Source: a virus
Virus record (IMG/VR): IMGVR_UViG_3300030099_006395
Span: 39,430-103,429 of that record
Length of the DNA: 64,000 bases
Strand: one strand, 5' to 3'
Numbering within the stretch: position 1 is the first letter of the stretch; each line of letters begins with the position of its first letter. A program made the translations under genes and the position numbers. Below the pieces are notes generated by a model that was not told where the DNA came from, did not search any database, and was given only the letters and a program-made list of their open reading frames with translations. Of this stretch, positions 55,976-64,000 are shown one piece after another.

Positions 55976-56129
55976 AGAATATAACTGGGGAATGATAATC
56001 CTTTTAATACTTAATGCATCCTATTGGGTATGTGTTTGGAAGTTTGGCTTTTTTATCTCAACTATATGGACTGTAATTATAGCAGCTTTAGTTGGAATAA
56101 TTTTAAGAATGAAAGAGAACAGATATTAA
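55968..56129 (+). CDS. Small membrane protein, 53 aa
   Basis: ATG 55968 inside the end of the thioesterase gene. Two hydrophobic stretches: IILLILNASYWVCVW and STIWTVIIAALVGIILRM, probably a hairpin in the cytoplasmic membrane with a short basic end. Holin-like in size but no holin family is recognised. Coupled to its upstream neighbour. Confidence 0.55.
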   Translation: MNKEYNWGMIILLILNASYWVCVWKFGFFISTIWTVIIAALVGIILRMKENRY

Positions 56130-56448
56130 ATTTAAAAAAGGAAATCGTTGGAAAAATAGTAAAGGTGAATTAAGATATAAAACCTGGAGGAAAAATGTAT
56201 TCGAACTCAACAAAGCAAAAAAAGGATTACGAAAATATTATGTCTGTGAGAAATGCAATAAGAAACGAAAGACCACAAGGGTCTTACATGCTCACCATAT
56301 TAAGAGTTGGGATAGATTCCCAAAAGATAGATACGATAGAAATAACGGAGTAGTGTTATGTATCAAATGTCATAACGCATTTCATCGTAAATATAAATTT
56401 GAAGCTCTTGAAAATCCTAAACTGTTATATGAATATTTAAAAAATTAA
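56125..56448 (+). CDS. HNH endonuclease with no standard start codon
   Basis: The frame from 56113 to 56448 encodes RKYYVCEKCNKKRK, VLHAHHIKSWDRFPKDRYDRNNGVVLCIKCHNAFHRKY, a textbook HNH with zinc Cys pairs and catalytic His. It has no in-frame ATG, GTG or TTG. The best guess is an ATT at 56125 (translated KFKKGNRWKNSKGELRY after the start). An alternative ATG at 56195 with perfect GGAGG is in another frame and yields only an unrelated 52-residue peptide. Real non-AUG start, frameshift, or sequencing error are all possible. Ends 4 bases inside the convergent gene. Confidence 0.65.
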   Translation: MKFKKGNRWKNSKGELRYKTWRKNVFELNKAKKGLRKYYVCEKCNKKRKTTRVLHAHHIKSWDRFPKDRYDRNNGVVLCIKCHNAFHRKYKFEALENPKLLYEYLKN

Positions 56449-59400
56449 GAACACTGGTGTTCATTAGGTAGATAATAATATCTGGTAGGATGTCCAGTAC
56501 AATCGTTTCCACTATCAGCACATCCATTTTCAAATGTATTCCATGTTGAAAAACCATATCCAAAGACACCTCGTGATTCGTATTCTTGGTTAGTTGCATA
56601 TTCTAATTGACAAAGTGATTCAGAATTACAATTTTCTAAGCTTACATTACTACATAAAGAATCATTTTCTTGACTAATACCAACACACGAAGTTGATGTT
56701 GATTCTGGTAAAAACTTTATAACATTACCAGGAAGAAAACTTTGTGTTTGTCTAAAATCTTCATCAGATTGTATTCTTACATTTGGATGATATATAGTAA
56801 AGAACATTCTTGATAGGCCTATATTTGCTTCAACACTTGTTTGATTATTACCAACCACACCAAGTATTATAGAGTTATTGGGTCCATCTACGACAGCAGA
56901 TTGACTAGCCCAATTATCAAAACCATCACCAAATTCAATTTCAACATTTTCTGGTATACAAGTTGGTGCATTTAAAACAAAATTAAAATAATCAAAACAA
57001 TAATCAGAAGCACAATTTCTTGTGTTGGTTGTTCTCGAAGTGTTATTTCTTCTTCCAACCTTTCTACCCATACTATCCACTAATTGCATAACTGTATAAG
57101 TAGAATTATTAAAATGTGGCTTTAATAGATTTATTAGTCTATTTGTTTGTTCAGGAGTTAATTCAGTTTGTGAACTTCTTCCACTAGCGTTGTTACGTGA
57201 TAATATCAAATTAACTAATGAAACAATATCAAGAATATCAACTACCCCATCAGAGTTTATATCAGCTGCCAAAAATTGTTGGCCAGTTAGGGGTGTATCA
57301 TTCATAATATGGTTAATAAGTATAACTATATCTTGAATATTTACTGTACCATCGAAGTTTACATCACCTGCAGGTGAAATTGCACCATATGGAAAATCAT
57401 CATCGGTTAATAAAACATCACCAAACTCATCTTCTGCTCTCGTAATCTGCCAGTAAAATTCACTTCTAACACCAGATCTACAATGTGGATTATTACCTGT
57501 TGTACCACAACAATCAGGACCATAAGTTCCAACACAATTCATATCTACTTCACCACCACATTCTGGATTACCAGGTAATGGATTTTCACAATATTTAAAA
57601 TGTACATTACCATGCCAATACCAACCATTACTTTCTACAGTTTTTGTTAAAAAGTCATCCATTGTTTGTGCACCATTAACTGAACAATCAACAACCTCGT
57701 TACCTAAAATACAAAGTGATGAATCAAATCTTAAACAATATTTAATCAAATCACTACCGAAAGTAGATTCAATTTGTTCTACTACATTAGGGTCACAATA
57801 AGAACCAAATCTATCATAAGCAACATCAATAACTTGTTTAGAATATTTATAAAGATGGTGATTCATTTCTTCCCAACAATAATTAAGGCCAACATAGTCA
57901 TCAACATCATTTATAGCTGGATAAAAAGGATCTCCAAATAACCAATCAATAGTATCATTTCTTTCTATATCATATTTAGAATATGGTGTCCAAGCCGGTG
58001 AAGATGGATTTGTACAACCAGCACATTGACAACCACAATGTAATATACCATTTCCTCTGTCTGCACCAAATTGATCACCACCAAAAGGACCACAAAAGGC
58101 TGATTGATTTGAAATCTCAAATTGAGTTCCGTACCAATCTCCACTTTCACAACCAAATGAACCCCAAGTTAATGTAACATCAAAACCTAAAATATCTTTT
58201 GATATTAGTGTTTCATCAGGACATAAACCACATTGGTCTTTTTCACTATTGGGTTCTTGAACTACACCATTTGGACATCCCGCTTCAGCTGAAATTCCTT
58301 CAGGTGGACATGAACATGTACCACAATCATCAACAAAAGCATCACCAAAACAAACACCAGAACAATCTTGACTTTGATTAGGTACATCTACCTCCTCACC
58401 CTCACCAACACATTGAAGACAATCATCTATATTGTTTGTAGGACAATTTATTTCATCATTAGCATCAATACCTTGACAAGAAGATTCTAAAATATAATTA
58501 TCTCCAGGTGTACTATCAGGATTACCATCTTCTAAAATAAATGTACAGTGTTGTGTTATTCCAGCTTGACAAAAGAAGTCACCATCACCATCAACAGCAA
58601 AATCGAAAAAGCTTTTGGGCCCACCACATACACCAGAGCAATCTGGAGGACCACAATTTACACCACCTTGTATACAATACGGACTTTCATATGGACAACA
58701 TCCAAAGTCATCAGCTCCAGGTCCATCACAAACTCCACACTCATCTGTAGATGAAGGTTCTTCTCCTTGATATGGACAAATACTAGCACAATCAAGAGCA
58801 TAATTCATACCACATACATTACCAATATAATTTTGTTCAGGTATATTACAATTACAAGATAACGAAGTATCTCCAGAACAATTACAAGATGTTATACCTG
58901 TACGAGTATTTAAATATTGAGCTGTACCAATACCTATTGGGAAAGCAGATAAAGTATCATTCCATATGTTCATAGTACCACCAACTTCATTTGTGAAACA
59001 TGAGTTTACACCATCAGCTGTATTATAATATGGAAGTGGTACATCACTACCATCAAGTTGAACAAATATACCAACACCTGGTTCATCACAATTACCACAA
59101 TCATCATCTTGATAACAAGGAGGATAATCTACACCTGCTATAGTTTCACCACCAACACTTTCAGAACAACAATGATTTATATCAAATTCTTGACCCATCC
59201 ATGATTTCTGTACACCATCACCTGACCATGATGGATAAAAATCAGGTACATAATTATAAGCAGTACACCATCTACTACGATTAGTACTAGCGTGTGTAGT
59301 ATTCGTTGGACAAGCTATAAAATCATCTGTTTGGTTAGAACAAGGTCTTAATGGATAACCATTTACATCAGGACCACCTACTAATAATCCCACACAAGCT

Positions 59401-62400
59401 TCTCCATCTATACCGAAATTTGGGTCTTCTTGATACAGATATCCAGCTACATTGTTTTCACTTGTAAAGTCGTCTGTTAGATAATACTCTTCAGAATCTA
59501 AAGGATACTCTTGCAAGTTTAAGATTTCTGGATTGCAACCAAAAGCCATTATACCAGAACCAGGGTCTACTGAACAATCTCCGTCTGAATCAGAACAGAA
59601 ACTTATTTTACCTGTTTCTACATTAGTTATACAAACACTATTATCGTTAGTACAACGTTTTAATCCTAGGTTTGTTTCTATTAATTGATCACTATCTGCA
59701 TTTGCACACTCAGCACTAAAGTTACATGCAGTAACATCATTACAATACTTAACTTCTTCATATACACAAACTTCTTCAGATTCACCTGCAGTCTTACACC
59801 CATTAGGTGCAAAACAATATGGATGAAGAGCTCTACCCATTATAAAGTCATCAGTAGTCGATCCATGAGGATAAATGTGAGTTAATGATTCTGCACATTG
59901 TTCCAAATCACCAAATATAATATCACCTGTTTCATATCCCCCTAACGCATCTAATAACTTACAAAACTCTATTGAAGTCATTGGATAAGATGAGTTTGAT
60001 TGTTCATTAAATGAAGCTAAACCACCAGCTGGTTCATTATTTTTATTTTCTGAATAGCCTACAGGAGGATCTCCAGCCGGTAACCAGTTAAATGCATTTG
60101 CATCATTACAACCGCTTTCATAATAACAACAACTTGTATCACCATAATTACCAATCTCGTCTGGCTCTCCTGCTCCTGTTCCTGAACAATCCATTGCTAT
60201 ATCTGTACCAGGTACTTTAATTACATCACCTGTATAATTACCCGCTGTTGGATCTGCACATCCCATACAACCTTTTTGAAATGCAGCTTTTCTTTGCATA
60301 GCCAGTGCGTATCCGTTTGGACATGCATCTATATCAGGATTATCAGGATTTAACATATTGTTCCATTGTGTTCCAGTACAATTTTGATCTATGTAAGATT
60401 GTAATAATAAATAAAAGTATACAACTCTTTGTGGAACTATTCCTTGAACAAGTTGAAATTGATAATCCATATCAATATTTGGTCCCAAATATGTATCATC
60501 AGATACAAAGTTACATCTAGGAGACCCAGTTGGAATGTTAGCAGTATACCATGGGTCATTTAAACTTTCTATATATTCAACTGAACAATTAAAATCTTCA
60601 GAATTGTATCCATAACTACCCTGATAATTACACACATTAGCCTCCGTCATACCATCAGGTAATAACCCACCACAACCAATGTCAGGATTTGATTTTCTAT
60701 TCTCCGCAAAGAACTGATTATTAGTATATGCTGTATATTGATCACAACCACATGCACAGTGACATTCATATCCACTTGATGACCCACCCATCCAAGCAGA
60801 ATCAGCTAGGTTACCAATACATGTAGGTATACTAATCCAATAGTTTAACCAATCAAAATCATTATAATTATTTGGATTATATCCAAAAATATTTCTATTA
60901 ATATGTTCCATTACACATTGTCTATTATCAACATCTTGGTCATTTAATAGATTATTCCAAACATCGGCTTCTATACTGAATCCTCTATTTGTACAAAATT
61001 CAGAACACCTACCAGCACAATTACTGTCATTTGGTTGAGACCATATTATACCAGAATAAACTAAACCTGGTTCCCAATTTAATGTATCAAGTACTTGTTG
61101 TGGTTGTAACCACCAACCTTGTCCGTAATTTACTAAATCTTCAGTACTTAAATTTTCTTCATCTTCATTTCCATGATCAAATTCTTTTAAGTCATAACAC
61201 TCACAAGGAAGTGGTGACCTTTCAGTTACACATTCCATGATATAATCTCGACAACAATCTCCCATGAAATTCTCATCATTATCTACATTACAATCTACAC
61301 CAGGATTTGTTCCAAATTTTGTTTGATATGAACCATACCCTGTATCATAACCAGTATCAGGTATTGGACCAAAAAATTCAATATGACTTTCTAATACACA
61401 ATCACTTGGACAATTACCCAAACATTCATTATATGCATCTATAGCAAAATCTTCATCAACACCATTGTGTGCATAGAATAAATTTATATCACAACCACAA
61501 CTAGCACAACCATAATCACAATAACATATATTTGGACCACCACCAAATACTCCATCTCCACGAGACTTGAACTCAAAACCTCCTGGGTCCCAACCTCTAC
61601 CTGAACCATCTGGATGAGCAATAAAATATGGATTTGGGCTACCATCAGCTAATGTTGGTTCTATATATCTTTTTCTATTACATTTACCTTTACAAGTTCC
61701 ACCTTGTCCAAATGTAAATCCACAATGTTTATTGGGGTCAGTACTCGGACCTAATCCTTGAAATCCACCATAAGTTTCCCAACCCAAAAATCTTTCTCTT
61801 TCATATATGTAAGGTTGTTCTACACAATCTGTTGCATTATTGGGTGTAAATGTTAAATCAGGATACATCTCATGAAATCCAGCATCACCAAAAGCTGCTT
61901 CCTTAGCTAGTCTATCAGGACCTGCACAACCTATCTGTTCATGTGCTCGTCTTGTATTCAATATATCACCACAATCCCATCCCCACTCAGCACATGCCAT
62001 ATGAGGGAAACCCGCTCCTAAATTAGTTAAGTCAACCTGTTCATAATAACATCCATCACAACTAAAGAAATATCCAGGCTCAAAAAATAAATCAGTTTGT
62101 CGAGGTGCATCACCAGCCCAATAAAACATGTGTTTTAACCAAAAACCAGTATCACCACCAGCAGAATCAGGAGAAAAAGGACCTGCATAAAAATATTCAC
62201 CATTGGGTAACCAGTCATCATCAAGTCCACCGTCATCACATGAAGGCCAATCTGTATTACCACAAGCTTGAGCTTCATTCGATGGTATACAATGTTCTTG
62301 TCTACAACCATAATAATTAGATAACCATCTACCATCATCGGCGTCATTGTCACCAGCCCATAATACATAAGACCTACCTAATCTCTTTCCATAATTTTCT

Positions 62401-62981
62401 GTATTAAAAGGACCACCCGTTCCACCATAAGCAGCTGCACATCCACAACAAGCAAAACCTGCATCAAAATATTGATTACCAGATTGGTAATCATCATAAC
62501 TATGTCTAACTCTACAATTAAAATTATCTGGACAATAAGCCTGTTCAGGACATCTAACACAATCTCCAGGAGCCACCCATATATCTACTCCGTTACATGT
62601 AAACTGACATTCTCCACCCTCTTGTCCTTCCCAATCATTTCTTGAGCCATTCTCTGATTGAATAGTTCCTATATTTTTATAAACACCAGATCTACTAAAT
62701 ATACCTATTGTTTGTTGTATTTCATTATATGGAGTAGGATGCATTATTTGTTTGGATGGTATATCTTTTTTGGTAGGAAGATTTATTGAATCTTGTGCTC
62801 TATCATTATTTGACTTTGGTGTAAAATCATGTGTATAATTTCTAATAGAATTACCACCATAACCCATTGAATTTGGTTTTTGTATTTTACTAGCATTTGT
62901 AGGATTAACTATCTGTTTTCCTTGCCTTCTAGCTAGAGCTCTTCTAACCATTCTTCTATTTCTTGAATTTCTATTTGACAT
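56445..62981 (-). CDS. Giant Cys-rich protein with dockerin-like repeats, 2178 aa
   Basis: Largest gene in the window. A very basic start (NRNSRNRRMVRRALARRQGKQ) is followed by a long tandem array of Cys-rich units. I count about 36 Cys in the first ~610 residues. Units include GCTNPSSPAW, DVTACNF, DECGVCDGPG, QDCSGVCFGD and PDCSGVCGG, known to me from surface proteins of marine bacteria. Residues ~1870-1930 hold two dockerin-type calcium repeats (GDVNFDGTVNIQDIV; ADINSDGVVDILDIV). The final ~250 residues form another domain (WNTFENGCADSGNDC). No signal peptide. Candidate adhesin or virion fibre. Class B promoter upstream. Confidence 0.75.
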   Translation of the reverse strand: MSNRNSRNRRMVRRALARRQGKQIVNPTNASKIQKPNSMGYGGNSIRNYTHDFTPKSNNDRAQDSINLPTKKDIPSKQIMHPTPYNEIQQTIGIFSRSGVYKNIGTIQSENGSRNDWEGQEGGECQFTCNGVDIWVAPGDCVRCPEQAYCPDNFNCRVRHSYDDYQSGNQYFDAGFACCGCAAAYGGTGGPFNTENYGKRLGRSYVLWAGDNDADDGRWLSNYYGCRQEHCIPSNEAQACGNTDWPSCDDGGLDDDWLPNGEYFYAGPFSPDSAGGDTGFWLKHMFYWAGDAPRQTDLFFEPGYFFSCDGCYYEQVDLTNLGAGFPHMACAEWGWDCGDILNTRRAHEQIGCAGPDRLAKEAAFGDAGFHEMYPDLTFTPNNATDCVEQPYIYERERFLGWETYGGFQGLGPSTDPNKHCGFTFGQGGTCKGKCNRKRYIEPTLADGSPNPYFIAHPDGSGRGWDPGGFEFKSRGDGVFGGGPNICYCDYGCASCGCDINLFYAHNGVDEDFAIDAYNECLGNCPSDCVLESHIEFFGPIPDTGYDTGYGSYQTKFGTNPGVDCNVDNDENFMGDCCRDYIMECVTERSPLPCECYDLKEFDHGNEDEENLSTEDLVNYGQGWWLQPQQVLDTLNWEPGLVYSGIIWSQPNDSNCAGRCSEFCTNRGFSIEADVWNNLLNDQDVDNRQCVMEHINRNIFGYNPNNYNDFDWLNYWISIPTCIGNLADSAWMGGSSSGYECHCACGCDQYTAYTNNQFFAENRKSNPDIGCGGLLPDGMTEANVCNYQGSYGYNSEDFNCSVEYIESLNDPWYTANIPTGSPRCNFVSDDTYLGPNIDMDYQFQLVQGIVPQRVVYFYLLLQSYIDQNCTGTQWNNMLNPDNPDIDACPNGYALAMQRKAAFQKGCMGCADPTAGNYTGDVIKVPGTDIAMDCSGTGAGEPDEIGNYGDTSCCYYESGCNDANAFNWLPAGDPPVGYSENKNNEPAGGLASFNEQSNSSYPMTSIEFCKLLDALGGYETGDIIFGDLEQCAESLTHIYPHGSTTDDFIMGRALHPYCFAPNGCKTAGESEEVCVYEEVKYCNDVTACNFSAECANADSDQLIETNLGLKRCTNDNSVCITNVETGKISFCSDSDGDCSVDPGSGIMAFGCNPEILNLQEYPLDSEEYYLTDDFTSENNVAGYLYQEDPNFGIDGEACVGLLVGGPDVNGYPLRPCSNQTDDFIACPTNTTHASTNRSRWCTAYNYVPDFYPSWSGDGVQKSWMGQEFDINHCCSESVGGETIAGVDYPPCYQDDDCGNCDEPGVGIFVQLDGSDVPLPYYNTADGVNSCFTNEVGGTMNIWNDTLSAFPIGIGTAQYLNTRTGITSCNCSGDTSLSCNCNIPEQNYIGNVCGMNYALDCASICPYQGEEPSSTDECGVCDGPGADDFGCCPYESPYCIQGGVNCGPPDCSGVCGGPKSFFDFAVDGDGDFFCQAGITQHCTFILEDGNPDSTPGDNYILESSCQGIDANDEINCPTNNIDDCLQCVGEGEEVDVPNQSQDCSGVCFGDAFVDDCGTCSCPPEGISAEAGCPNGVVQEPNSEKDQCGLCPDETLISKDILGFDVTLTWGSFGCESGDWYGTQFEISNQSAFCGPFGGDQFGADRGNGILHCGCQCAGCTNPSSPAWTPYSKYDIERNDTIDWLFGDPFYPAINDVDDYVGLNYCWEEMNHHLYKYSKQVIDVAYDRFGSYCDPNVVEQIESTFGSDLIKYCLRFDSSLCILGNEVVDCSVNGAQTMDDFLTKTVESNGWYWHGNVHFKYCENPLPGNPECGGEVDMNCVGTYGPDCCGTTGNNPHCRSGVRSEFYWQITRAEDEFGDVLLTDDDFPYGAISPAGDVNFDGTVNIQDIVILINHIMNDTPLTGQQFLAADINSDGVVDILDIVSLVNLILSRNNASGRSSQTELTPEQTNRLINLLKPHFNNSTYTVMQLVDSMGRKVGRRNNTSRTTNTRNCASDYCFDYFNFVLNAPTCIPENVEIEFGDGFDNWASQSAVVDGPNNSIILGVVGNNQTSVEANIGLSRMFFTIYHPNVRIQSDEDFRQTQSFLPGNVIKFLPESTSTSCVGISQENDSLCSNVSLENCNSESLCQLEYATNQEYESRGVFGYGFSTWNTFENGCADSGNDCTGHPTRYYYLPNEHQCS

Positions 62982-63028
62982 AAATTGAATCCTTTAAATA
63001 TTTTAAAAACCATTATGGTAGTATTTTT

Positions 63029-63042
63029 CATATATAAATATT
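63029..63042 (-). promoter_or_regulatory. Class B promoter element on the minus strand
   Basis: Reads AATATTTATATATG on the minus strand, about 48 bases before the start of the giant gene, whose ribosome site is AAAGGATTCAATTT. Confidence 0.55.
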
Positions 63043-63090
63043 ACTTTTACACAAAAATAGTTAATTATTTAAATGCACATTATTTTTATC

Positions 63091-63127
63091 TTGTATGTTT
63101 TGAATTTTTTTCTTATATTTATAATAG
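63091..63127 (+). promoter_or_regulatory. Class A promoter with class B-like core before 63142
   Basis: TTGTAT 63091-63096, 17-bp spacer, TATATT 63114-63119, extended to TATATTTATAATAG. AGAGGAAACAAAT precedes the ATG. Resembles the dual promoter of the tRNA. Confidence 0.55.
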
Positions 63128-63141
63128 AAGAGGAAACAAAT

Positions 63142-63726
63142 ATGAATAAAAAATATAAAATAATATCATTAGACTTACAGAAAAACCTTATTGATTTTTT
63201 AGATGAGGTACAATTTGAAGCAGCAAAAAATAACACTACCGAAGATATGCATGTTGTTAATTTTTGTTCTTGGGCTATAAAAGAATTATCGGATTCTCTT
63301 GATGGTTATTTAAAAGATAAACCCAAAAAAGGTCCCCAAAAGAAATCAAGAGACCAATATGTAGATGAAACATTTATGGATTGGAATCTTCCTGAAATGA
63401 CAGATGAAGAGTATGAAAAACTTGTAGACCAGTTTGATGCATTCTTACGAGGTTGGGAAAAAGAATATAATAAAAAGAAAAAGAAACAAGGTAAGATAGA
63501 TGATATGATTCAAGAAAGACCTTACAGACCTCATGTAGATGATGTAATGGAATGGTGTTCTTTAGAAGAGGTTATTGATTTTCTAAAAGATGACCCAGAA
63601 CTTACAGACCAAGAAAGATTCGAACTATATTATGATGAACGAGAAAGAAGAAAACCCAAAGAAAAAGGTTTATCATATAATGAGTTATTAAAAAAATCAG
63701 GTATCAAACCATCTTCTAAAAAATAA
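63142..63726 (+). CDS. Charged hypothetical protein, 194 aa
   Basis: ATG 63142 after GAGGAAACAAAT, rather than 63073 whose extra residues would be a hydrophobic run lying in the promoter. Contains YKIISLDLQKNLIDFLDEVQFEAAKN, EYEKLVDQFDAFLRGWEKEYNKKKKKQG and a Glu/Arg-rich tail (LTDQERFELYYDERERRKPKEKG). Mostly helical, with no family I know. The region after it has a TGTTACA repeat and a promoter. Confidence 0.6.
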   Translation: MNKKYKIISLDLQKNLIDFLDEVQFEAAKNNTTEDMHVVNFCSWAIKELSDSLDGYLKDKPKKGPQKKSRDQYVDETFMDWNLPEMTDEEYEKLVDQFDAFLRGWEKEYNKKKKKQGKIDDMIQERPYRPHVDDVMEWCSLEEVIDFLKDDPELTDQERFELYYDERERRKPKEKGLSYNELLKKSGIKPSSKK

Positions 63727-63728
63727 TC

Positions 63729-63745
63729 TGTTACAAATTGTTACA
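63729..63745 (+). repeat. TGTTACA direct repeat (operator candidate) 5
   Basis: TGTTACA at 63729-63735 and 63739-63745, 10-bp period, two bases after the stop of the 63142 gene and 15 bases before the probable -35 box. Confidence 0.75.
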
Positions 63746-63760
63746 AATTATTGTTTGTTA

Positions 63761-63788
63761 TTGTACTTAATTATATCGAAATTATAGT
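63761..63788 (+). promoter_or_regulatory. Divergent class A-like promoter before 63807
   Basis: Probable TTGTAC 63761-63766, a 16-bp spacer and TATAGT 63783-63788 inside ATTATAGTATGAT, the usual downstream sequence. The TATATT is lost (GAAATT), consistent with activator dependence through the TGTTACA repeat. Confidence 0.45.
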
Positions 63789-63806
63789 ATGATAAAAAAG
63801 GATGAT

Positions 63807-64000
63807 ATGAACAAAATAGTTATTTTTGATTTAGATGGTACACTAGCCCTCATTGATAAACGAAGAGACTTAGCTACTAAAGATAATGGAAAATTTGATT
63901 GGGATGTTTTCTTTGACCCAAAGAATATAGATTTAGATTTACCAAACCAACCTGTTATTGATATGGCTAATATGTTGAGTAAACAAGGATACACGATTAT
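63807..64000 (+). CDS. HAD phosphatase, polynucleotide-kinase 3'-phosphatase-like (5' part only)
   Basis: Runs off the right edge. Start ATG 63807 after AAAAAAGGATGAT. KIVIFDLDGTLALIDKRRDL is HAD motif I (nucleophile and acid Asp), followed by FDWDVFFDPKNIDLDLPNQPVIDMANMLSKQGY, which I associate with the phosphatase domain of T4 polynucleotide kinase and related phage HAD proteins that trim 3' phosphates from RNA or DNA. The remaining motifs are outside the window. Confidence 0.7.
   Translation, partial: MNKIVIFDLDGTLALIDKRRDLATKDNGKFDWDVFFDPKNIDLDLPNQPVIDMANMLSKQGYTI

Noticed and set aside
56195-56353. A 52-residue frame from ATG 56195 with perfect GGAGG
   Set aside because: Its product is compositionally plain, and the overlapping frame encodes an unmistakable HNH domain. 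The ribosome site may still be meaningful, as noted in the HNH finding.
57965-62560. Many open frames of 60-80 codons on either strand inside the giant minus-strand gene
   Set aside because: They lack ribosome sites, are rich in His/Gln/Asn/Tyr as expected from antisense of Cys/Gly/Asp codons, and are shadows of the 2178-residue frame.
63073-63141. Hydrophobic N-terminal extension of the 63142 gene
   Set aside because: The extension is encoded by the promoter region and lacks a ribosome site, whereas ATG 63142 has GAGGAAACAAAT.

Overview
The window is a densely packed, AT-rich (by eye roughly 30% G+C) stretch of a large T4-like tailed-phage genome. The case rests on the replisome: the C-terminus of a DnaB/gp41-type helicase, a family B polymerase, a gp45-type sliding clamp, both clamp-loader subunits (gp44- and gp62-like), a class II ribonucleotide reductase, several small zinc-ribbon proteins and stop-start overlapped genes with strong AAGGAG ribosome sites. 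No integrase, terminase, capsid or standard tail genes are visible. Host affiliation is inference. Dockerin-like Asp-rich repeats, DCSGVCGG/DECGVCDG Cys-rich units and a tmRNA tag starting with Gly suggest a marine bacterium of the Bacteroidota/Marinimicrobia kind, but clear Shine-Dalgarno sites and TTGACT/TATATT promoters fit a classical Bacteroidota host poorly.

Layout. 1-15.1 kb: nucleotide and replication genes, mixed with two nucleotidyltransferases, a secreted trypsin-like protease with dockerin repeats, Mom-like proteins and an Nmad1-like protein. 15.4-34.8 kb: about twenty same-strand genes for surface sugars. These include glycosyltransferases, FkbM methyltransferases and a nearly complete nonulosonic (sialic/pseudaminic/legionaminic-type) acid pathway: 4,6-dehydratase-like SDR, aminotransferase, GNAT, two NeuB-type synthases, CMP-sugar synthetase-like protein and a sialyltransferase-like protein. 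34.9-45.5 kb: many small genes, two 2-oxoglutarate oxygenase-like proteins, an HExxH protein, a PD-(D/E)XK-like protein and a VWA-domain protein followed by a ParB-like protein. 45.5-46.0 kb: a compact G+C-richer segment that folds on paper into many nested helices, with its own promoter and intrinsic terminator; I read it as a structured non-coding RNA. It is followed by a CobS/MoxR-like AAA+ ATPase.

48.6-52.4 kb and 56.4-63.0 kb are the only minus-strand blocks. They hold unusual Cys-rich, probably secreted or virion-displayed proteins: a DNase I-like (EEP) phosphoesterase with dockerin-like repeats, two proteins sharing a CPKG motif with it, and a 2178-residue Cys-rich protein. Between them lie tRNA-Arg(UCU), a tmRNA, UvdE, two Mom-like proteins, a lipoprotein, a hotdog thioesterase and an HNH protein with no standard start codon.

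Regulation is unusually legible. Class A promoters read TTGACT-17/18 bp-TATATTATAGTAT. Class B promoters contain TATATTTATATATR and no -35 box. A subset of class A promoters has an upstream direct repeat TGTTACA-3 bp-TGTTACA with an exact 10-bp period, found five times. The polymerase and UvdE genes appear to be transcribed from at or next to their start codons (leaderless).
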